A stretch of 37,765 bases of DNA from Umbribacter vaginalis (GCA_001552935.1 KQ959677.1:233963-271727); one strand, 5' to 3'; counted from the first letter of the stretch, positions 1 to 8,240 are shown. Notes: generated by a model not told the origin, from the sequence alone. Translations and numbers: made by a program.

Positions 1-56
1 GAAGCCACATTAGAAACAGCATTAGAAGCCACATCAGAAGCTGCATTAGAAACAGC
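1..56 (-). repeat. 12-bp tandem repeat coding for the ATPase tail
   Basis: Units start at 45, 33, 21 and 9, with a partial unit at 1-8. Each is 12 bp and reads on the minus strand as a tetrapeptide: AVSN, AASD, VASN, AVSN, VAS. The period is exact while the units differ at several bases. The array runs out of the window, so its full length is unknown. Confidence 0.85.
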
Positions 57-707
57 CGCGCTTTCGTTAGCGGGCGTGGCGGCTTCCTGCGCGCCGCCTG
101 GCTGACTTACAGCAATACTGCTCAGCTGGGCGATTTCGTTTAAGCGTATAACACGTGCGTGCAACGAAACATGATCGTGTTCACCATGAGTAGAAACAAG
201 CAGCGTAGCGTTGTTCTGGTGACGCAACATAAACTGCGCAACTTCACTGCGTGTTTCACTATCAAGACCGCTAAACGGCTCATCGAGTACTAACAAGTGC
301 GCATCACACGCAAACGCACGAACAAGCGCTACGCGTCTGCGCTGACCACCCGACAAGTATGCAACCTGTTTATCAAGCACTTCATTAGGTAACACTTCAC
401 AAAGCATCGCGCGCAAAGAACGACGAGAAACACCAGGCTTGCAAACGAGCGCAACATTATCAACCGCGCTGAGCGCATCACACAGCCTATCTTCTTGAAA
501 CACGACTGCCATGCTGCTGGTATGCGGGTTTATCAAGGTGCCAGAATCGTAGCTTTCAAGCCCCAATAAAATACGCAACAACGTTGTCTTCCCAGAACCC
601 GAAGGAGCCATCAAACAAATGCGCTCCCCTTCTTCAATATGCATGTTTAAATGGGAAAAGACTAGCTGATCATCAAATGATTTAGCCAATTCTCTACATT
701 CAATCAT
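1..707 (-). CDS. ABC transporter ATP-binding protein (3' end beyond window)
   Basis: This is the nucleotide-binding subunit of an importer of the sulfonate/nitrate/taurine/thiamine-precursor class, energising the permease encoded just upstream. About 235 residues are visible. They show a Walker A motif (APSGSGKTT, about residues 36-44), an ABC signature (LSGGQRRRVALVRA), a Walker B (LLVLDEPF) and the switch histidine in STHGE. The start is the ATG at 705-707. It has an SD-like AAAGGA 7 nt upstream and overlaps the permease stop by four bases (ATGA), so translation is probably coupled. After the ATPase fold the protein runs into an Ala/Ser/Val/Asn tail of four-residue repeats that continues off the window edge. 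The family assignment is firm; the substrate is not visible. Confidence 0.93.
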   Translation of the reverse strand, partial: MIECRELAKSFDDQLVFSHLNMHIEEGERICLMAPSGSGKTTLLRILLGLESYDSGTLINPHTSSMAVVFQEDRLCDALSAVDNVALVCKPGVSRRSLRAMLCEVLPNEVLDKQVAYLSGGQRRRVALVRAFACDAHLLVLDEPFSGLDSETRSEVAQFMLRHQNNATLLVSTHGEHDHVSLHARVIRLNEIAQLSSIAVSQPGGAQEAATPANESAAVSNAASDVASNAVSNVA

Positions 708-1816
708 CGGTCGTCCTTTACTCCAAGATAACGTCCCAAGGGGCGCGATAACACATCGAGTGCTTTCATGACAAGCTTCTCAAAAAGCCAGCTTAAAATC
801 ATAACAACAACAGTCCATGCAAACAATTTTGGTGTATTCAAAAACGTTCGTGAGATTGCCATTTCACGTCCAATTGACGGGATGGGGTTCGCTAATACTT
901 CAGCCATAATGCCGCTTTTCCAACTCATACCGAGCGCCATTTTGCATGCGCTGCTTAAGAAAGGCATAAACGCAGGTCGATAAATGTACACAAAGGTACG
1001 CCATGGCGATAAGCGATAGACACGTGCAAACTCAAGCATTTTGTAATCGACACTTTCAAAACCAGCAAGCATATTAATATAAATAAGCGGAAACACAATT
1101 AAAAATGACAAATAAATGGTAAGCAGCTGATTTCCAACCCAGATAAGAAGCATAATGATAATAGCGACTACCGGAATCGTACGCAACAGCGACACTAAGG
1201 GATCAAGAAATGCACGCACCACTGCTACTTTGTAGGCAGCAGCTGAAAGCAAAATACCCGCACAGCACGACAGCATAAAGCCAAGCGCAATGCGCCCAAA
1301 CGATGCCAATGCAATAATCCAAAATCCTGGCTTTGCAGCTTCTGTGCAAAGGGACGCTACCACACTTATCGGGCCCGCAATGACAAGGCGATTATGAATA
1401 ACCATGTCAAGAACATGCCATACCACAATCCAAAAGACGATAACACCAAAGCGTTTCATGAACGTGAGCATATTTTCTTTCGTGAATGCGTGCGCGAACG
1501 TGCCACGTTTATCCCGCTGAGCAGCATCAGATTCACACACTGCGCTCTCGAGTACATCTGTCTGTTCACACGATGTGTCTGTTTGCTTGATAAACAAGCC
1601 CTGATTATGCATCACACGTTCGTACTGTGCACGAGGAACGCTTATCAGCTCCATAATGTCGGCAATCATCGAAGCATGTAAACCTTTTTGCTGCGCGGTG
1701 CGCATCATAGCGCCCAAACTCGCATCATCAATACCGTCACTTCGTATGCGGTTTGACATCATCACTAATTTTTCTTGTGGAACACCTGCTAATTGAGCAG
1801 CTTGTGCAAAATTCAT
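704..1816 (-). CDS. ABC transporter permease with N-terminal extension
   Basis: This is the membrane subunit of the importer, of the BPD_transp_1 type used by SsuC/TauC/NrtB-like systems. The transmembrane domain starts near residue 124. It carries the cytoplasmic coupling loop (about EFARVYRLSPWRTFVYIYRP) and a final SWLFEKLVMKALDVLSRPLG segment. The first ~115 residues are extra compared with the usual ~250-residue permease: a predicted helical, soluble stretch (NFAQAAQLAGVPQEKLVMM onward) and then a Cys/Asp-rich linker. The start lies 15 nt after the binding-protein stop and no clearly better internal start with an SD was seen, so the extension is probably real. Gene order is binding protein, permease, ATPase in one operon. 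Confidence 0.9.
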   Translation of the reverse strand: MNFAQAAQLAGVPQEKLVMMSNRIRSDGIDDASLGAMMRTAQQKGLHASMIADIMELISVPRAQYERVMHNQGLFIKQTDTSCEQTDVLESAVCESDAAQRDKRGTFAHAFTKENMLTFMKRFGVIVFWIVVWHVLDMVIHNRLVIAGPISVVASLCTEAAKPGFWIIALASFGRIALGFMLSCCAGILLSAAAYKVAVVRAFLDPLVSLLRTIPVVAIIIMLLIWVGNQLLTIYLSFLIVFPLIYINMLAGFESVDYKMLEFARVYRLSPWRTFVYIYRPAFMPFLSSACKMALGMSWKSGIMAEVLANPIPSIGREMAISRTFLNTPKLFAWTVVVMILSWLFEKLVMKALDVLSRPLGRYLGVKDDR

Positions 1817-1831
1817 AGCAACCAGCGCACC

Positions 1832-2929
1832 TTAGGCTTCACCAAGCATACCTGATGGTGGTAGATAGTAAAACCCGTCATCGGGAATGGCGCCACCAAC
1901 CGATTCGGGATCAGCGTCATAGAGCTGTTCAACAAAACCGCTCATCGCAGTGCGCATTTTTGTTCCTGTTATACAGCAGATTGCTAAATACGGAAATGCA
2001 TCGAGCGCTACGGCATTATTCAAAAAACTGCCAAGATCTTCTTGCAGCGCTGCTGCTTTGCGATAATTTTGCTTCGTCCATTCAACCGAGCTTTTCATTA
2101 ATGTTAAGTATTCAATTACCGCCTGTTCGTGTTCATGCAGAAACTTTTTATTGACAATCGTAGTAGTCATAACCGCCTGTGCCCCATTATCAGCAAACGC
2201 AGCATCCCACTCTTTCGTGATGTCAATAGGAACGTACAGAGGGTTTACCAGCAATTTCGACAAAGAAATAAATGGCTGCGGCAAAAGAGCAATTGAATTT
2301 GGCTTCTCTTGTAATAAATTTAAAATTTCAAATGGAGTCGACTTAAATTCCAAGTTGAAAGCATCAGACATGTTTTTCTTTTTAAGAAGCGCACGGATAG
2401 TATATTCGGGTGTACCACCTGCACCGTAGGCATAAACCGTACGCCCCCGCAGGTCATCCATAGTTTTTATGCTTGCGTCAGTAGTCATCACATACAATAC
2501 ACCCAGGTTGTTGATGCACATAAGCACATACTCGTTTTTTAGCTCGTGGTTGTTGTACAAAATAGGTCCAATGTTTGATGGCAGCGTAGCAATATCAAAG
2601 TCGCCGTTATTAAGCCTTGCTGACAAGCCAATATAGTCAACCGCATTAAATTCAAACGTAAAATTATTTTTTGTTTTATGATTTTTAGCTGCCAAAAGAA
2701 ATTGAGATAAACCCATAGACGGCGGACCCATAATAAGCCCTGTGCGCACGGTGCACAAATCAGGCGAGCCCCACAACTCGCGTTTTTCGGGTGTCGCGCT
2801 CAATACTGGTTTTTCTGAGCCACCTGCATGAGAAGCGCCGCCTTGGCTGCACGCTGATAAGCTAACAGCACTTATGCCAGCACAAGCGATACTTCCTGCA
2901 ATAAAACTTCTTCTTGAAACGCTTTGCAT
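1832..2929 (-). CDS. ABC transporter substrate-binding lipoprotein (NMT1/NrtA-like)
   Basis: This is the extracytoplasmic solute receptor of the importer. The N-terminus has a twin-arginine motif (SRRSF) followed by a hydrophobic stretch and a lipobox (SLSAC, Cys near residue 27), so it is probably Tat-exported and lipid-anchored. The body matches the NMT1/THI5-like or NrtA/SsuA fold, with a typical VYAYGAGGTPEYTIRALL hinge-region stretch. A strong SD (AAGGAG) precedes the ATG at 2929. It is the first gene of the operon with the permease and ATPase. The ligand could be a sulfonate, an oxyanion or a pyrimidine/thiamine precursor; the sequence does not decide. Confidence 0.88.
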   Translation of the reverse strand: MQSVSRRSFIAGSIACAGISAVSLSACSQGGASHAGGSEKPVLSATPEKRELWGSPDLCTVRTGLIMGPPSMGLSQFLLAAKNHKTKNNFTFEFNAVDYIGLSARLNNGDFDIATLPSNIGPILYNNHELKNEYVLMCINNLGVLYVMTTDASIKTMDDLRGRTVYAYGAGGTPEYTIRALLKKKNMSDAFNLEFKSTPFEILNLLQEKPNSIALLPQPFISLSKLLVNPLYVPIDITKEWDAAFADNGAQAVMTTTIVNKKFLHEHEQAVIEYLTLMKSSVEWTKQNYRKAAALQEDLGSFLNNAVALDAFPYLAICCITGTKMRTAMSGFVEQLYDADPESVGGAIPDDGFYYLPPSGMLGEA

Positions 2930-3070
2930 ACATCTCTCCTTTTCTGGTGAGCGATACGTGCACTGAACGGCTAAGCTGCGTGTTCTATCTGCAGTTTTTG
3001 CAAACCATGCAAATGTATGTACATGGTGCAGTGTGCGGGCTGCGTGCTTGCTGTATCGCTTCGAGGTCTA

Positions 3071-3092
3071 TTTGTTATCTTCATTTAACAAA
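3071..3092. promoter_or_regulatory. 22-bp dyad, candidate Crp/Fnr-type operator
   Basis: TTTGTTA and TAACAAA form a perfect 7-bp inverted repeat around an 8-bp spacer. The 22-bp size and symmetry are like Crp/Fnr-family sites, and a Crp/Fnr gene lies next door. It sits about 140 bp upstream of the binding-protein start. The assignment to that regulator is inferred. Confidence 0.4.
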
Positions 3093-3115
3093 ATAAAAGC
3101 TTTCAAAGAAAAAAG

Positions 3116-3133
3116 ATGTTGCAGCTGCAACAT
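3116..3133. promoter_or_regulatory. perfect 18-bp palindrome
   Basis: ATGTTGCAG is followed directly by its reverse complement CTGCAACAT with no spacer. It lies upstream of the ABC operon and is likely a protein-binding site; the cognate factor is unknown. Confidence 0.45.
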
Positions 3134-3433
3134 AATGCAAATTTTTTTACACAAATGTGCACAATTCAGGACGTGAACGCACAGCACGTGTATCTGATGG
3201 TACGCAGGAACAAATGTCAGCTGTTTGAACGTGCCAGAAAGCATACCAGCTGGGAATACCTATCCGCACACTAACAGCATCTCATGCATATTCCCCTTGT
3301 CTATCATTGGCTCGAGCAGGTTTTCCATACGCACGCTCACACCGTACGCACGCTGTATAAGCGCACTACCCATGCCTTTCAGCCGCTCGGCAAACGCCGC
3401 CCCTGCATGCGCACACGCTCACAACACACGTAC

Positions 3434-4123
3434 CTATTCTTCAAGAAATGAGCGATCTTTCAGGTAGATAACATTATCAACTGTCTCGATAACTCCATGT
3501 TCTGAAAGGGTTTTCAGTTCACGATACAGCGTTGTTCTATCAACACCAAGCAAGCGCGCAAGCCCCGACTTTTCAATAGCTCCCAAGGGAAGCTGTCGCG
3601 TAGTACTTGTTTGCTGGGCGTTCGTGAGTAAGAACAGCTTAATACGTTCACGCAGACGCTTACGGGCAAGCATTTGCATTTTTGAATTAAGCAACACATT
3701 TTTCCGAGAAAGCATGATGATGATATTACGCATCAGCATGCATACTTCCTTGCCGCCATGCTATGTGCCGTAGTCCATCATTTTCGGGATGTCAAGCCAA
3801 ATAATACGACACGGCTCTATTGCTTCTACTTGCACTAAACTATTCACTTGCGCGCCTGCAATTGCTTCTCCGAAAACATTCCCTTTTCCCATTTCAGCTA
3901 TGGTAGTAGGATTGCCTGCTTCATCATAAAAATCAAGACGCAGAACGCCAGAAATAATAACCCCTGCATTGTGAATTTTTTCGTTCAAGCAGATAAGCAA
4001 CTCGCCTTTATCGTAGCTTTTAATATAAGCATTACACGCTTGCTCAATTTCACGAAGCGCCTCAAGCGAGATTCCTTTGCATAAGCTGCTATTGGCGAGA
4101 ATTTCAAAGGCTGATTCTTCCAT
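3434..4123 (-). pseudogene. Crp/Fnr regulator split by an in-frame amber codon
   Basis: Read from the ATG at 4123 (SD GAGG, 8 nt upstream), the frame gives an N-terminal cyclic-nucleotide-binding-type beta-barrel (ISGVLRLDFYDEAGNPTTIA, then GNVFGEAIAGAQ). It ends at codon 121 with TAG (3761-3763), just before the dimerisation helix. The same frame continues without further damage through the C-helix (SKMQMLARKRLRERIKLFLL) to a Crp/Fnr winged helix (GLARLLGVDRTTLYRELKTL) and stops at 3434. Total length, 229 codons, is normal for the family. An SD-like AAGGAAG lies 5 nt before an in-frame ATG at 3739, so the DNA-binding half could be made separately. This is either a recent nonsense mutation, a sequencing error, or a two-part regulator. 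No later frameshift or stop was found. Confidence 0.8.
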
Positions 4124-4706
4124 ATGATCATCCTCACGTATAGAAGCGCTCAGCACCACGATAAGCGTACTCTTGATTGATTGCTGTTGTGTAAAACTGC
4201 CGTGCGCTTTTTTGTTATGTGTCATGGTTATTATAACCCGAAACGCACATGAATGTTGTGCTTTATCCCAATGTATTGCGCAACGGCAATTTTTCTTTTT
4301 ATCTGTATCACAAAAACCACATCCAATAAGAACATTCTGCAATTTTCTGGTAATATTGCTACATATTTGTTCTTTGCTGGTGCACAAAACTTCAGTGCGG
4401 GGTGCGCACAACTATCTTCATACGCGGGCTTGAAACGTGTAATAGAAACGCGTGCTGGAACGGACACCTGAAAGACGGAGCGGATACCGTGCCAGTTGCT
4501 GGTGCGGAAACGTAAACGGGAACGGCCTCCTGAAACTCGTTCCTGAACTGTGTTCCTGAACCGTATTACTGAGCTGTATGCCTGAGCTGTGTTCCAGAGC
4601 TGTATCGCTGGTCCATCTTGCTGAGCCGTATTGATGAACAGGGAATACGTTTACAATCGTAGCCAAGAGTCATCTAGAGTTACCAAGAATTATCAAGAAA
4701 GTGTGC
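4124..4706. other. intergenic region holding a 13-bp repeat array
   Basis: This stretch lies between the divergent Crp/Fnr and AbrB-like genes. The overlapping frames on both strands lack SDs and family features. The part near 4124-4450 is AT-rich and probably carries the regulator's promoter; the right part holds the 13-bp array at 4528-4631. Confidence 0.55.
4528..4631. repeat. 13-bp diverged tandem repeat, eight units
   Basis: Units start exactly every 13 bp at 4528, 4541, 4554, 4567, 4580, 4593, 4606 and 4619. The consensus is about TCCTGAGCTGTAT; the seventh unit is the most diverged. The period is not a multiple of three, so it is not coding. It lies about 75 bp upstream of the AbrB-like gene. 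Confidence 0.8.
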
Positions 4707-5957
4707 ATGATGATACCAGATAATATACTGCTTACCCTATGCGCACATGGCGCACTCGCCGTACTGTTTGGATGCGCGCTTTTCTTTATGCGCATGCCTG
4801 CTGGCATACTTGTGGGTGTGTTTGTGGCGTTTGCCGTTACCAACTGCACCCTTGAACCGCTCACCTTGCCCGATACACTGCGCGTTGTGATACAAATACT
4901 GGCTGGTAGCTGTGTTGGATGTTCACTTACACGAAGTGATCTGTTCCATATTCCCCATCTTGTAAAACCACTGAGCATTATGCTCATATCGTGTTTTGCT
5001 ATTATGCTCATAGGCGCTGTTTGTATTTCTGCACTAACGAACTGTGATATGCTCACAGCGCTTATGTGTGCTGTGCCAGGAGGCATTAACGACACACCTG
5101 TTGTAGCAATCGACATGGGGGCTGACGGCATTACCGTTACGATATTGCAATTAGTGCGACAAATTATAGGGGTAGCAGTATTTCCTGCTGTTATTCATCT
5201 TCTTGATATGAAAAGCAATGCGCAAACGGATCATCGTGTGCAGCATGCTCAACACACTACGCACGTCGAACGTCGCGTACCACACACTATACGCAACACA
5301 TGCGCGAAACAAGCTGCACACATAAAGGTACTTAACCGTTTACAAGCTTATACACCTGCACCTTTACGACATCATAAGGAACAAGAGGCTGTTTCTGACG
5401 AAGGCTCACAAGCCAAAGAGCAGCAAAAACACCACGATATACCCATGCGCACTATGCGTACGATTGCAGCACTTCTTGTAGCAAGTATATGCGGAATTAT
5501 TGGCTATGCTACACACATTCCAGGAATGATTTTTACGCTGGTAGTAGCCGGAGTACTAGCTTTAAAACTGGGAGCTAATTTTGCGTATAGCCCACGCAGC
5601 ATAAAACGCTTAGTACAAGTACTTTCGGGCGCTTATCTGGGAAGTCTTATCACGCCTGATAAATTGCATGTATTGCTTGAACTGATACTACCAGCACTTG
5701 TTATTGTTGCGCTTTACACGTTGAACTGCTTTATAACAGGTGCGCTGCATAAACGCTTGTGTGGATACACATCAGCCGAAGGGAGAATGATGAGTATCCC
5801 TGCTGGAGCAAGTGATATGATACTGATCCTTGATGACATGCGGATTCAAAATAACGATATTGTTATAGTCCACGCAGTGCGAGCGGCAGCCGTAGCAGCT
5901 CTATTTCCCCAGATAGTAAATCTTTTATGCTTCGGGGCGCGAACGATAGGTTTATAA
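4707..5957 (+). CDS. AbrB-family (Gneg_AbrB_dup) membrane protein
   Basis: This is an integral membrane protein of the AbrB duplication family, often labelled putative ammonia monooxygenase; its transport or regulatory role is not established. Two homologous membrane halves are visible. The first carries the typical AVPGGINDTPVVAIDMGAD and ILQLVRQIIGVAVFP stretch; the second has SIPAGASDMILILDD and HAVRAAAVAALFPQIV at the matching place. Between them, about residues 170-245, is a hydrophilic His/Gln/Arg-rich insert longer than usual. Starts are possible at GTG 4701, ATG 4707 or ATG 4710, none with a good SD; 4707 was chosen. It stands alone, with the repeat array upstream. Confidence 0.82.
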   Translation: MMIPDNILLTLCAHGALAVLFGCALFFMRMPAGILVGVFVAFAVTNCTLEPLTLPDTLRVVIQILAGSCVGCSLTRSDLFHIPHLVKPLSIMLISCFAIMLIGAVCISALTNCDMLTALMCAVPGGINDTPVVAIDMGADGITVTILQLVRQIIGVAVFPAVIHLLDMKSNAQTDHRVQHAQHTTHVERRVPHTIRNTCAKQAAHIKVLNRLQAYTPAPLRHHKEQEAVSDEGSQAKEQQKHHDIPMRTMRTIAALLVASICGIIGYATHIPGMIFTLVVAGVLALKLGANFAYSPRSIKRLVQVLSGAYLGSLITPDKLHVLLELILPALVIVALYTLNCFITGALHKRLCGYTSAEGRMMSIPAGASDMILILDDMRIQNNDIVIVHAVRAAAVAALFPQIVNLLCFGARTIGL

Positions 5958-6077
5958 AAGTGTTCATTGTAAACAATTAATACAAGCACCATTCAACACA
6001 TTTCATACAAATTTTCTCTTCATAATGAGCTTGCTACCTACCGTCAATAGAAAAAAATAAGTCTTTTTTTTAGTTTA

Positions 6078-6138
6078 TTTTGATACAGATCGTAAACGTC
6101 GGATATGCATATAATCATGGTGTGAACAGGTATCAAAA
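6078..6138. promoter_or_regulatory. spaced inverted repeat around a -10-like hexamer
   Basis: TTTTGATAC (6078-6086) and GTATCAAAA (6130-6138) are perfect inverted repeats with centres 52 bp apart, close to five helical turns. A TATAAT lies between them at 6110-6115. Half-sites bridged by a looping repressor of metQ would fit; this is inferred. Confidence 0.4.
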
Positions 6139-6279
6139 TGTATATTATATATATCATAAAACCCGGCAATAACTTTTTTCGATAACAGCTGTTAACAATT
6201 ACGAATAAGTAAAACTATTGCTATCAGCTTCTTAAACCTTTAGGCTTGCACAAGCAAGTTCGAACCATTGCCATACTGC

Positions 6280-6322
6280 TTTTCTCAAACACGTGCAGGG
6301 AAGGGTACCTGTTTGAGGAAAA
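6280..6322 (+). promoter_or_regulatory. leader hairpin before metQ
   Basis: TTTTCTCAAACA pairs with TGTTTGAG plus AAAA across one bulged base, giving a roughly 12-bp stem with an 18-nt loop. It ends about 40 nt before the metQ start and shortly before the SD. It might attenuate or stabilise the message. Confidence 0.4.
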
Positions 6323-6361
6323 CAAATTGAAACGCACACACTACCGAGGAAGGTAATTATT

Positions 6362-7219
6362 ATGACTTACGAAATTTCACGCCGTAACTTCTTTAAGTTT
6401 GCTGCTTTTGGCATTGGCGGTGCAACACTGGCAGCAGCATCACTCACTGGATGCGCACAAAACACAAAATCGGGTGCTAAAGATGACAAAACCGTAAGTG
6501 TGGCATGCTCGCCTACCCCTCATGCTGACATCTTAAACGGCGTTGTTGCAGGTGTTCTTGCAAAACAAGGGTACAAACTTGTGGTACGTGAATTTAACGA
6601 TTACGTACAACCTAATATTGTGACCGAAGAGGGCGAAGTTGACGCCAACTATTACCAGCATGTCCCCTATTTGGATGACTTCAACGAGAAAAAAGGAACT
6701 CATCTCATTCCACTTGCTGCTGTACACTTTGAACCGTTTGGATTTTATCCAGGAACAAAGAAATCATTTAGCGAAGTTGCAAAGGGTGACAAAATTTCTA
6801 TTCCAAGCGATGCTACCAATGAAGGACGTGCACTGCTGTTATTGCAAGAAGCTGGTCTGATAAAAATTGATCCAAAGGCTGGCGTAAAAGCAACAAAAAA
6901 TGATGTTATTGAAAATCCGCACAACATTCAACTGGTAGAACTAGAGGCTGCACAAACGTCGCGCTCGATAAAAGACGTAGCGTTTGCTGGTATAAACGCT
7001 AACTTCGCAATTGATGCAGGTCTGAAAGTAGGCAAAGACTCCATTATTCTTGAAGACGCAAAAGGCAAAGCTGCACAAACGTATGCCAACATTTTGGTGG
7101 TAAAGAAAGGCAACGAAACACTCGACAAAATTAAAGCACTCAACGCTGCGCTCACCAGCGACGAAACGCGCAAATTCATCACTGAGCACTTTAAAGGTGG
7201 CGTGCTTCCTGTATTCTAA
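6362..7219 (+). CDS. metQ: MetQ/NlpA-family methionine-binding lipoprotein
   Basis: This is the solute-binding protein for D/L-methionine uptake by a MetNI-type ABC transporter. The N-terminus has SRRNFFKFAA, a Tat-like signal, followed by a lipobox (LTGC, Cys near residue 31). The mature part shows the family hallmarks: PTPHADIL near residue 50, EFNDYVQPN near 77-85, VDANYYQHVPYLDDF, and FEPFGFYPG. At 285 residues the length is normal. A strong SD (GAGGAAGG) lies 8 nt before the ATG. No metN or metI is adjacent on either side, so the transporter core must lie elsewhere or this receptor serves another system. Hairpins, including a good terminator, follow the gene. Confidence 0.92.
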   Translation: MTYEISRRNFFKFAAFGIGGATLAAASLTGCAQNTKSGAKDDKTVSVACSPTPHADILNGVVAGVLAKQGYKLVVREFNDYVQPNIVTEEGEVDANYYQHVPYLDDFNEKKGTHLIPLAAVHFEPFGFYPGTKKSFSEVAKGDKISIPSDATNEGRALLLLQEAGLIKIDPKAGVKATKNDVIENPHNIQLVELEAAQTSRSIKDVAFAGINANFAIDAGLKVGKDSIILEDAKGKAAQTYANILVVKKGNETLDKIKALNAALTSDETRKFITEHFKGGVLPVF

Positions 7220-7338
7220 GCTCGTAGTGCGCGTGTTCTAGGCACTGGTTACGCTCTCAGCGTTCAACACTTACTTCTGTGTTGATTGCACGAACCGACT
7301 GTTCTAAAACGCACCTCTTAAGCTCACGTTAAACTCGG

Positions 7339-7369
7339 TACCGTATAGTGAAATGGTTGCGATACGGTA
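7339..7369 (+). other. hairpin after metQ
   Basis: TACCGTAT (7339-7346) pairs perfectly with ATACGGTA (7362-7369). It lies just upstream of the stronger terminator stem and may form part of the same termination structure. Confidence 0.5.
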
Positions 7370-7375
7370 AAACGG

Positions 7376-7410
7376 AGAAAAGTATACCTTGCGGGGTATA
7401 CTTTTCTTTT
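7376..7410 (+). terminator. intrinsic terminator after metQ
   Basis: AGAAAAGTATACC (7376-7388) pairs perfectly over 13 bp with GGTATACTTTTCT (7395-7407) around a 6-nt loop, and a T-rich stretch follows. It isolates metQ from the next gene. Confidence 0.85.
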
Positions 7411-7469
7411 ACTATACCTATAAACGGTAAAGCTCAGGTAAAATGACCCTGCTAATTATAAGGAGCACC

Positions 7470-8240
7470 ATGTCAATCTCTACCAAACGTGAATACAAAG
7501 GAGTACTGAGTATTAAGCTTATTGCAATTATTGCATCTCTCTATGGAATAATCCTTAATTGGAAGGGCTTATTTTCACTCACCTATTTTACTAATCTCTC
7601 GAATATTTTTATGGTATGTGTATTAATGTGGGCGCTGGTGAAACACATAAAACACCCTAGAAATAAAGCTACTTGCACATCGCTACACCATTCACATAAC
7701 TCCAATGTACTTTGGTATACCGTGAAATTCATGGCAACGCTTTCTATAATGGTTACGTTTAGTTTGTATGTATTCTTTTTAGCTCCAACGAATGAACAAG
7801 GCTTTATTGCTGCATTTACTCATAATTATTGCGCAAGTTTGTGTGTTCATGTAATAGCACCGCTGTTCGCGTTAGCTGATTTTCTTTTATTTGATAATGC
7901 AAGCAAGAGTAATAAATACACCGTTTGGTACGGTGTTATTCCTCCTTTTGCTTATATTGCTTACGTGTATATACTATCCTTTTGGTTTCATGTTACCTGG
8001 AAACATGGAATGCCTGCACCGTACAATTTCTTAAACTATGCGGCGCCCTCTGGATGGTTTGGCTTAGAATGGGGAGCTATTTCAAGTACAAGCTTAGGCA
8101 TTGGGGTTGTATATTTTATAACGATATTTACCATACTATTCCTATGCTTAGGAAAACTAGGAATGATATGGCAAAACAAACTTTACAAAAAGCGTATTAA
8201 GCGCTTCGCAGCTGATACTGAGGACCAAGCGCATAGATAA
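7470..8240 (+). CDS. Pr6Pr-like integral membrane protein
   Basis: This is a 256-residue polytopic membrane protein resembling the Pr6Pr/FAR-17a family. Visible signatures are SLTYFTNLSNIF in the first loop, HVIAPLFALADFLLFD in the middle, and a conserved W-rich C-terminal part around PYNFLNYAAPSGWFG. About six hydrophobic segments are seen. Its function is unknown. The start is the ATG at 7470 because AAGGAG lies 4 nt upstream; an earlier ATG at 7443 has no SD. It follows the metQ terminator, so it is its own unit. Its last 44 bp overlap the 3' end of the convergent MATE gene. Confidence 0.72.
   Translation: MSISTKREYKGVLSIKLIAIIASLYGIILNWKGLFSLTYFTNLSNIFMVCVLMWALVKHIKHPRNKATCTSLHHSHNSNVLWYTVKFMATLSIMVTFSLYVFFLAPTNEQGFIAAFTHNYCASLCVHVIAPLFALADFLLFDNASKSNKYTVWYGVIPPFAYIAYVYILSFWFHVTWKHGMPAPYNFLNYAAPSGWFGLEWGAISSTSLGIGVVYFITIFTILFLCLGKLGMIWQNKLYKKRIKRFAADTEDQAHR

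Larger units (their letters stand above)
2930..3433. other. intergenic region with two inverted repeats
   Basis: This 504-bp stretch separates the ABC operon start from the end of the Crp/Fnr gene. The small open frames here have no SD and no recognisable product. It holds two perfect dyads (3071-3092 and 3116-3133), both upstream of the leftward ABC operon. Nothing recognisable was seen in 3140-3433. Confidence 0.6.
5958..6361. other. intergenic region upstream of metQ
   Basis: About 400 bp, AT-rich in its middle. It contains an inverted repeat around a TATAAT hexamer (6078-6138) and a hairpin just before the metQ SD (6280-6322). No open frame with features was seen and no known methionine riboswitch core was recognised. 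Confidence 0.5.

Noticed and set aside
3761-3763. TAG read as pyrrolysine in the Crp/Fnr gene
   Set aside because: Crp/Fnr regulators are not known to contain pyrrolysine, and no decoding genes are seen here; mutation or restart is simpler.
4124-4411. Longer start for the Crp/Fnr gene
   Set aside because: The extra N-terminus has no family match and lacks an SD, whereas ATG 4123 has GAGG and gives the normal family length.
6250-6275. tRNA-like TTCGAAC sequence
   Set aside because: The flanking bases do not form a T-stem and no cloverleaf could be built around it.
6223-6361. SAM riboswitch or T-box ahead of metQ
   Set aside because: A stem is present, but none of the conserved cores of known SAM riboswitches or T-box elements was recognised.
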